Below the pieces are notes generated by a model. That model was given only the letters and a program-made list of their open reading frames with translations. It did no database searches and had not been told where the DNA came from. From contig CAZIGG010000052.1 of NCBI GenBank assembly GCA_964538575.1, forward strand, positions 1 through 19,384: DNA of 19,384 nt, in the 5' to 3' direction. Each line of letters begins with the position of its first letter. Positions within the stretch are counted from its first letter, which is position 1. Made by a program: the position numbers and the translations under genes. Below are positions 7,448 through 14,007 of the stretch, piece after piece. The DNA is from UBA2336 sp964538575 (GTDB lineage: Bacteria; Bacteroidota; Bacteroidia; Cytophagales; Cyclobacteriaceae).

Positions 7448-9184
7448 ATGCCTTTTAATAAGTTTCCTTCAATAAAAGTAAATACTGCTGCAATATGTTA
7501 TACAGGCTGGTCCGCTATTACAAAGGAGTTATCCGCCACAATTCAAAACAGGGCTGCCAGGGTTGTTGTTATTGAGTGTTACCAGGGGGTTTTTGTCAGT
7601 GATATTGTACGGTGGCTTAAAACTGAATTTGCAGAGGCTCAGATAATCGAGTCTTCGACAGCGCTAAAAACCGAACTTGAAATTCGCACATTGACGCATC
7701 CCGATGTAACGGACGACCGCATCTTTGGCGTGATCACGCAACTCGGATTAACCGACCTTTTTGATCCAACCTTAATTTCACAAATTAAAAAGACGCTTGC
7801 TACCGGTAAGCAGTTGACCTTTGTGGTAGGTGTTGGTGCATCCTTATTACTTGAGAAACCCGACCTGATTGTATATGCCGATATGGCGCGCTGGGAGATA
7901 CAGCTTCGCATGCGTAAACATGAAGTTGCCAGCATCGGTTTATCAAACTACGATGATTCCTTTGAAACCCGGTACAAGCGCGGTTATTTTTTAGACTGGC
8001 GGTTATGTGATAATCTTAAGAAGACATTGATGCAGAAATGGGATTATGTCATGGACACCAACGACAGGACTAATCCTAAAATGATTACGGCTGCCATGTT
8101 CAATCAGGGCATGGAGCAGGCGGTGCAGCAACCGTTTAGTGTGGTTCCTTTTTTCGATCCGGGTCCCTGGGGCGGACAATGGATGAAAGAGAAATTCGAT
8201 CTTGATCCTACGGTATCAAATTTTGCATGGTGCTTCAATTGTGTTCCGGAAGAAAATAGTTTGCTGCTGGAATTCAACAACGTAAAGTTTGAAATGCCAT
8301 CAATCAACCTGGTGTTTGCAAAACCAGAGGCGCTGTTAGGTAAGAGTGTTCAAAAAGTGTTTGGCGATGAGTTCCCGATTCGCTTCGATTTCCTCGATAC
8401 TATCGGAGGCGGAAATTTAAGTCTGCAAGTGCACCCGTTAAACGAATACATTAAGAATGAATTCGGGATGACGTACACCCAGGATGAAAGCTATTATATC
8501 CTCGATGCGACCGAAGATGCTACCGTTTATCTCGGCTTAAAAGAAAACGTAGACGGTAAAGCCATGATCCGAGACCTTACTAAGGCGCAATCGAACGGTA
8601 ATACGTTTGACGCAGATAAATATGCCGAGAAATGGCCCGCGAAAAAACATGATCATTTTTTAATTCCCGCAGGCACCGTTCATTGCTCTGCATCGGGCTG
8701 CATGGTGCTGGAGATCAGCGCAACGCCTTACATATTTACATTCAAACTTTGGGATTGGGGCCGTGTTGGATTGGATGGGAAACCAAGGCCGATCAACATC
8801 GAGCGCGGAGCTGAAGTAATCCAGTGGGATCGTCAGCCGGAGTGGACTAAGAAGAACCTGATCAATAATATAAAAACCTTAACGGTTGAAGACGATTTCA
8901 AAGAAGAGCAAACCGGACTTCATCAGCTTCAATTTATTGAAACAAGAAGATATTGGCATTCCGGTACGGTTACACACCAAACCAATGACGGGGTGCATGT
9001 ATTGATGATCGTGGAAGGAGAGCAGGCGCTGGTTGAAAGTCCAGCGGGTTTATTTGAACCTTTCCTGGCGAATTATGCGGAAGCGTTTATCATTCCTGCC
9101 AGTATTAAAGAGTACTCCATTCGCCCGGCCGGGTTGAGTGAAGGAAAAGAAATCGGGGTTATTAAAGCATATGTAAGAATCTAA
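7448..9184 (+). CDS. manA: Class I mannose-6-phosphate isomerase with long N-terminal domain
   Basis: Cytoplasmic interconversion of mannose-6-phosphate and fructose-6-phosphate. The isomerase part spans about residues 229-578. It opens with a PGPWGGQWM motif (238-246), comparable to the WGG motif of class I enzymes. Likely zinc ligands are Gln327 and His329 in SLQVHP, Glu347 in QDESYY, and His412 in PAGTVHC. Residues 1 to about 225 are extra compared with the usual 310-390-residue enzyme. This region has alternating beta strands (VVVIECY at 39-45, LTFVVGVGASLL at 123-134, PDLIVYADM at 138-146) and looks like a Rossmann or P-loop-kinase-like fold, but I see no Walker A motif. No signal peptide. 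It begins 14 bases after susD and ends 4 bases before the transporter gene, so it belongs to the sugar-uptake module. Confidence 0.88.
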   Translation: MPFNKFPSIKVNTAAICYTGWSAITKELSATIQNRAARVVVIECYQGVFVSDIVRWLKTEFAEAQIIESSTALKTELEIRTLTHPDVTDDRIFGVITQLGLTDLFDPTLISQIKKTLATGKQLTFVVGVGASLLLEKPDLIVYADMARWEIQLRMRKHEVASIGLSNYDDSFETRYKRGYFLDWRLCDNLKKTLMQKWDYVMDTNDRTNPKMITAAMFNQGMEQAVQQPFSVVPFFDPGPWGGQWMKEKFDLDPTVSNFAWCFNCVPEENSLLLEFNNVKFEMPSINLVFAKPEALLGKSVQKVFGDEFPIRFDFLDTIGGGNLSLQVHPLNEYIKNEFGMTYTQDESYYILDATEDATVYLGLKENVDGKAMIRDLTKAQSNGNTFDADKYAEKWPAKKHDHFLIPAGTVHCSASGCMVLEISATPYIFTFKLWDWGRVGLDGKPRPINIERGAEVIQWDRQPEWTKKNLINNIKTLTVEDDFKEEQTGLHQLQFIETRRYWHSGTVTHQTNDGVHVLMIVEGEQALVESPAGLFEPFLANYAEAFIIPASIKEYSIRPAGLSEGKEIGVIKAYVRI

Positions 9185-9188
9185 GACT

Positions 9189-10547
9189 ATGGCAGACCAG
9201 GGCACCAACATGAAATTTGTTTATTTCGTTTCAGCCATTGCTGCATTTGGCGGTTTGTTGTTTGGATACGATACGGCTGTGATTGCCGGTGCCATTGGGT
9301 TTATCGAAACGAAATTTCAACTTTCACCGGCCCTGACGGGCTGGGCCGCTTCCAGTGCGATTTGGGGTTGTGTGATTGGCGCTATGGGTGCAGGTTACAT
9401 GAGCGATAAATTCGGAAGGAAGAAGATTCTTATCGTGACGGCAATCCTGTTTGCAATCTCTGCCATCGGTGCTGCCGTTCCGGCAACACTCCATCAGTTT
9501 GTAGTTGCGCGGATTATTGGCGGCATTGGGGTAGGCGCTGCCTCTATGTTGTCACCGCTTTATATTTCTGAAATTGCTCCGGCTGATAAACGGGGTATGC
9601 TGGTTACGCTTTATCAGTTGGCTATCGTACTGGGCATTAACATTATCTACTTTGTTAATCTTTTGATTGCCGGTTCCGGCACGGAGCAATGGAATATTGA
9701 CATGGGCTGGCGTTACATGCTGGGTTCGGGTATTATTCCGTCTGTATTATTCCTGGCTGCCTTGTTCCTGGTGCCGGAAAGTCCGCGCTGGCTTGCCAGT
9801 AAAAATCGCGAAGACGAAGCGCTGAAAATACTTGAAAAGGTAAATGGCAAAGTTGCTGCCGGGTTAGTAATGACTGACATCAAAAAGACATTGCACGAAG
9901 AGCAGGGTACAATCCGTGAATTGTTTGCGCCCGGTTTACGCACAGCTATGATTATTGGTGTATTCCTTGCATTATTTTCACAGATCACCGGTATCAATGC
10001 CATTATTTACTACGCGCCTGAAATTTTTAAAAGTGTAGGGTTTGGAACCGACTCAGCCTTGCTGCAAACGGTTATCATTGGCGTTACCAATACGGTCTTC
10101 ACGTTTGTGGCAATCAAGTACATTGATAAGCTCGGCCGCAGAAAACTTTTGCTGATTGGCGTAACGGGAATGATTATCTGCTTGCTGGGTGTTGGAACAG
10201 TTTTCCATTTCCAACTGAGCTCAGGTCCGCTGTTATTGATTTTTATTCTTGGCTTCATCGCAAGCTTCGGCTGTTCACTGGGGCCGATTCCATGGGTAAT
10301 CATGTCGGAAATATTTCCAACCAAAACCCGGGGCATCGCGATGTCAATTGCAACACTCACGCTCTGGATTGGGGTTGTATTGATTACACAATTAACACCC
10401 GTGCTGCTGAGTGAAGCAGGCGGGGCTGTTACATTCTGGATTTTCGGGGCAAACTCTATTTTGTTACTGCTGTTTACCTATAAGATGATCCCTGAAACAA
10501 AAGGTAAGACACTCGAAGAAATAGAAAAGTACTGGACCAAGCACTAA
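9189..10547 (+). CDS. MFS sugar porter, probable mannose uptake
   Basis: Inner-membrane proton/sugar symporter of the Sugar Porter family (related to XylE and GLUT proteins), 452 residues and about 12 membrane segments. Family motifs are in order: FGYDTAVIAGA (25-35), the GYMSDKFGRKK loop (69-79), ISEIAPADKRG (126-136), VPESPRWLA (195-203), the loop-8 GINAIIYYAPEIF (268-280), DKLGRRKL (313-320), GPIPWVIMSEIFPTKTRG (365-382), and the terminal PETKGKTLEEIE (435-446). The QITGIN stretch at 265-270 corresponds to the sugar-binding QQxxGxN segment of helix 7, with one Gln replaced. It lies between the isomerase and kinase genes, so mannose is the likely substrate by context; glucose or xylose cannot be excluded by sequence. 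ATG 9189 or ATG 9210 could be the start. Confidence 0.93.
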   Translation: MADQGTNMKFVYFVSAIAAFGGLLFGYDTAVIAGAIGFIETKFQLSPALTGWAASSAIWGCVIGAMGAGYMSDKFGRKKILIVTAILFAISAIGAAVPATLHQFVVARIIGGIGVGAASMLSPLYISEIAPADKRGMLVTLYQLAIVLGINIIYFVNLLIAGSGTEQWNIDMGWRYMLGSGIIPSVLFLAALFLVPESPRWLASKNREDEALKILEKVNGKVAAGLVMTDIKKTLHEEQGTIRELFAPGLRTAMIIGVFLALFSQITGINAIIYYAPEIFKSVGFGTDSALLQTVIIGVTNTVFTFVAIKYIDKLGRRKLLLIGVTGMIICLLGVGTVFHFQLSSGPLLLIFILGFIASFGCSLGPIPWVIMSEIFPTKTRGIAMSIATLTLWIGVVLITQLTPVLLSEAGGAVTFWIFGANSILLLLFTYKMIPETKGKTLEEIEKYWTKH

Positions 10548-10559
10548 TTCGAAAACCGT

Positions 10560-11672
10560 ATGCACGAGCCAGGTACAGCCACCGTTCTTACGCTTGATGC
10601 CGGAGGTACAAACTTTGTATTTTCAGCCATTCGTGATTTTAAAGAGATCGCTTCACCGGTAATCTTACCTGCTAATGCGGATAAACTCGAAAAATGTTTG
10701 GGTAACCTGATCTCAGGGTTTGAACAAGTTGCAAAGCAGGTGGGGGAGTTCGATGCAATAAGCTTTGCCTTTCCCGGTCCGGCTGATTATCATCTGGGAA
10801 TCATTGGCGACCTGCCAAATTTTCCTGCCTTTAACGGAGGTGTAGCGTTAGGCCCGATGCTTCAGCATCATTTTAACGTTCCTGTTTTTATTAATAACGA
10901 TGGAAATCTCTTTGCTTCCGGGGTAGCGTGTGCCGGCTTTCTTCCAAAATTGAATCAGCGCCTGCGGGAAGCAAACAGTAAGAAACAATTCCGGAATTTA
11001 ATCGGGATAACCCTGGGTACCGGCTTTGGGTGCGGGATAGTGGTTAATGGCCAGATGATTACAGGCGATAATTGCTGCGGAGCTGAAATTCATAATACAC
11101 TTAATCCGTTTAATCCTGTCTGGAATGCTGAGGAAAATGTGAGTACACGTGCAATCCAGCGGATTTATGCAGAGCAATCGGGGCAGGAATTTTCAACCTC
11201 TTTCATGCCAAAAGATATTTATGATATAGCGAAAGGTAATAAAGATGGTAATGCTCAGGCGGCTAAAGAAGCATTCAGAACTTATGGCCAGGCGCTTGGC
11301 GCATCGATAGCCAATGTGCTCACCTTAATTGATGGAATTGTAGTAATCGGTGGCGGACTTTCCGCAAGCTGGGATTTGTTTTCACCGGCTATGTTTAACG
11401 AGTTGAATCGACAGATCGAGAATTTTAAAGGCAATAAATCAGACAGGCTATCCTTTAAGGTCTTTAACCTGGAAGATGCCTCTGTGTTCGATGAGTTTGC
11501 TACCGGTGCAACCCATTCCGTTATCATTTCGGGTACGGATAAAACGATTCAGTATGATGCCATGCAACGAACCGGTGTAGCGTTATCCGACCTGGAAGGA
11601 AGTCTCGCCACTTCGCTGGGTGCGTATGCATTTGCCATTCAACAGTTAGATGTCTATCAACATGAGGAATAA
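10560..11672 (+). CDS. ROK-family sugar kinase, probable mannokinase, lacking the zinc motif
   Basis: Predicted cytoplasmic ATP-dependent sugar kinase supplying mannose-6-phosphate to the isomerase encoded upstream. It has 370 residues, longer than the usual ROK length of about 300. It has the phosphate loop LDAGGTN (12-18), the catalytic-Asp region INNDGN (111-116, Asp114), the second glycine loop LGTGFGCGI (152-160), and GGGLS (264-268) in the second ATPase half. The sugar-binding GExGH region appears as GAEIHN (174-179, His178). The CxCGxxGCxE zinc-binding motif that follows in most ROK kinases is absent; residues 180-200 run directly into a helix. A Cys pair is at 172-173. Extra segments lie at about 127-145 and 325-350. 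No DNA-binding domain is present, so it is a kinase and not a ROK repressor. The gene begins 12 bases after the transporter gene. Confidence 0.82.
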   Translation: MHEPGTATVLTLDAGGTNFVFSAIRDFKEIASPVILPANADKLEKCLGNLISGFEQVAKQVGEFDAISFAFPGPADYHLGIIGDLPNFPAFNGGVALGPMLQHHFNVPVFINNDGNLFASGVACAGFLPKLNQRLREANSKKQFRNLIGITLGTGFGCGIVVNGQMITGDNCCGAEIHNTLNPFNPVWNAEENVSTRAIQRIYAEQSGQEFSTSFMPKDIYDIAKGNKDGNAQAAKEAFRTYGQALGASIANVLTLIDGIVVIGGGLSASWDLFSPAMFNELNRQIENFKGNKSDRLSFKVFNLEDASVFDEFATGATHSVIISGTDKTIQYDAMQRTGVALSDLEGSLATSLGAYAFAIQQLDVYQHEE

Positions 11673-14007
11673 ATTTGTATTGCTTGCAGTTTTAGGATTT
11701 GTAGTTATTTCCTGCAAGTCGCCCGAGTCTCAAACGACCGATCCTTCCAAAAATATCCCCTCGCTGGAAAGCCTTTCCGGAAAATGGGTTTCCATAGATA
11801 CGGTAGACATGGAACCTTCGCTCAGAAATTTCAGGGCACAGGCGCTCACCAATAAGGACATGACTTCCTTAAGCTGGTTTGCATCGGCACCTTATTCGGG
11901 CGGATATCACACCGGAACATTGAAAGTGAATGGTGAAACTCCGCTTGTAACGCATTTCAGGTGGCAGCCCTATCAGGCATTACGAAGATCAGTAAGCCAG
12001 GATATGGAAATCAACAGCTCCACCCGGATGGTTGTTGATAAGAACATAATCCTATGGGAAGTAACGCTTAAGAATACAAGCGGTAAAAAGCAGGAGTACA
12101 ACGTATTTATCGATCACATTGGATTTATCAGTCAGTATCCAAACCAGGAATGGCAGTGGTGGTATCCGTATCCAACGCTCGTGGGTCAAACTACAAAGCG
12201 TGATGATGTTATTGAGAACATGCGCGATTATATCGGAACGGGTAAGAACAGCGATGAAAAGATGGTGGAAGAACTTATCAACGGCCGCCCAACCAAAACA
12301 GTAAAAAAAGCAACCTGGCCTTCCGATAACGATGTGCTGACCAGTAAAAAGTATAAAACCACGTTATCGGATAATAAACTGATCATTTCAGATACCGAAA
12401 CGAAAGCAGTTTCGGGCTATGCAGTAGTCACTCAGCCCGACAGCCTTGTTTCCTATAATTCCGGGGGAACTTCCTCGTGGAAATTTTCGCTCGGCAGCAA
12501 CGAAACAAAAACAATCCGTTACGCTATGACGTGGGATGATAATGAGACTACAGTGGCTCAAACACTGAAAGAAATAACGGGTGATTTTGATAAAACATGG
12601 ACAAGCGTACAAACCGACTGGCAGAAAAAATGGCAGGAGATATTCAAACCGAACAATTCAGTATTGTCGGGAGCATTCCCGGTCCTTGAATCCGATGATT
12701 CACTGGCCAACAAAGTTTACTACACCGGCCCGTTAACGATGCTGTACCTGATGAACACCAATCTTCCGCAGCATGATAAAGTTTTCCTGACAGGCGGACC
12801 GCGCTGGGGCGCTTCGATTACGTTCTTCTGGGACATAACCGAATGGTCAACACTCTGGGCTGTTGTAGATCCTGAAATGATGAAGGATCATTTAACCTCC
12901 TGGGTGGGCATTGATCCGAATAAACACTTTGGTCAGGATAACTTTAACGGTGGCGGAGTGGGAAATGGCTACTCGGCAAATTATTGGGCGCTGTTTCAGA
13001 TGATGCGTGCGTATCTCACTATTTCAGGTGATACGGATTTTTTGAAAAAGGAAATTGAAGGTAAAACTGTGCTTCAGCATCTGGAAGACTATGCACTCAA
13101 CTGGAAGAAGCTTTCCATTTATGATTCAACTAAAAAAATGGATGCTGCCTACAAGCTTGCAGATTTTGGTGCCGATGAATGGAATTTATTAGAGTGTGTG
13201 CCTACGTATAAGCATATCGTTCCGTCATTCAACGCTGGCTATATCTGGATGATGCGCGAAACCGCGGCATTCCATGAACAGGCTGGGAATCCTGCGCGCG
13301 CGGCTGAATTGAATAAAGAGGCTGCCGAAATGATCCGGAATCTGTTAAAGCTTTATGCGGGCAATGGTGTTTGGAACAGCTTATATCCCGATGGCCGAAA
13401 GATTGAAGTGCGCCATTGCCTTGACTTTATGTTTTTAGGCCGCTACCTGCCCAATGATATTCCGCCAACCATTAAAGACGAAATGATGGCCTTTGCTTAC
13501 CGCGAGCTGATTACCGATAACTGGATGCGTGCGCAATCGATGGATGATGTTGCTGCAAAAGATTCTGACCGGCCTGATCATGGTCCGCTTGGCGCGTTTG
13601 ATGGCTGGCCTGCCGGAACGATGGATGCCTTGGTTCAACTGGGCTATCCCGATAAGGCATTAAACTTTTACCACGCAATAGAACCGGTAACGGATGAAGG
13701 AATCTGGGCGCAGGCGCACGAGCTTTGGGGTGATCATAAATGGGAGAAAGATGCGAAGGTGCGTATTGCTAAACGTGGCTGGCATAATCGTGAGTCTTCT
13801 TCCGGTATCGCGATGTCGCAGGTGATGCTCAAAAATTTCTTCGGATTCTATCCAACGGTTGATGGCGTAACGCTTAAACAAAATAAAGACTGGAATTTTA
13901 AAGGGAAGCTTTATCATGTAAAGTACAAGGGAAAATACTACACGCTTGATGCAACCAACGGAGAAACAGTAATGACGGAAGAACAAAGCGTTGATTCTAA
14001 AAAATAA
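11662..14007 (+). CDS. Lipoprotein with six-hairpin (alpha/alpha)6 glycoside hydrolase-like domain
   Basis: Predicted exported glycosidase of unassigned family. The ATG at 11662 gives MRNKFVLL and a lipoprotein signal ending VISC; an in-frame ATG at 11650 adds only four residues. Numbering below is from 11650 (785 residues). Residues about 40-320 look like an N-terminal beta-sandwich. Residues about 345-735 are helical with conserved-looking aromatic/acidic blocks: GGPRWGASITFFWDITEW (382-399), FGADEWNLLECVP (506-518), SFNAGYIWMMRETA (526-539), GAFDGWPAG (648-656) and ESSSGIAMSQ (715-724). The layout resembles clan GH-G/MGH1-like enzymes (GH63, GH37 and relatives). Asp395, Glu398, Asp509, Glu510 and Asp651 are candidate catalytic acids. 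The start overlaps the kinase stop by 11 bases. Context argues for action on a mannose-containing glycan; alpha-glucosidase activity is the main alternative. Confidence 0.65.
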   Translation: MRNKFVLLAVLGFVVISCKSPESQTTDPSKNIPSLESLSGKWVSIDTVDMEPSLRNFRAQALTNKDMTSLSWFASAPYSGGYHTGTLKVNGETPLVTHFRWQPYQALRRSVSQDMEINSSTRMVVDKNIILWEVTLKNTSGKKQEYNVFIDHIGFISQYPNQEWQWWYPYPTLVGQTTKRDDVIENMRDYIGTGKNSDEKMVEELINGRPTKTVKKATWPSDNDVLTSKKYKTTLSDNKLIISDTETKAVSGYAVVTQPDSLVSYNSGGTSSWKFSLGSNETKTIRYAMTWDDNETTVAQTLKEITGDFDKTWTSVQTDWQKKWQEIFKPNNSVLSGAFPVLESDDSLANKVYYTGPLTMLYLMNTNLPQHDKVFLTGGPRWGASITFFWDITEWSTLWAVVDPEMMKDHLTSWVGIDPNKHFGQDNFNGGGVGNGYSANYWALFQMMRAYLTISGDTDFLKKEIEGKTVLQHLEDYALNWKKLSIYDSTKKMDAAYKLADFGADEWNLLECVPTYKHIVPSFNAGYIWMMRETAAFHEQAGNPARAAELNKEAAEMIRNLLKLYAGNGVWNSLYPDGRKIEVRHCLDFMFLGRYLPNDIPPTIKDEMMAFAYRELITDNWMRAQSMDDVAAKDSDRPDHGPLGAFDGWPAGTMDALVQLGYPDKALNFYHAIEPVTDEGIWAQAHELWGDHKWEKDAKVRIAKRGWHNRESSSGIAMSQVMLKNFFGFYPTVDGVTLKQNKDWNFKGKLYHVKYKGKYYTLDATNGETVMTEEQSVDSKK

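Noticed and set aside
13660..13986. Antisense open frames, here and in the SusC, GH92 and other coding regions
   Set aside because: They lie wholly inside well-supported + strand genes, and their translations show no recognisable motifs, signal peptides or domain patterns.
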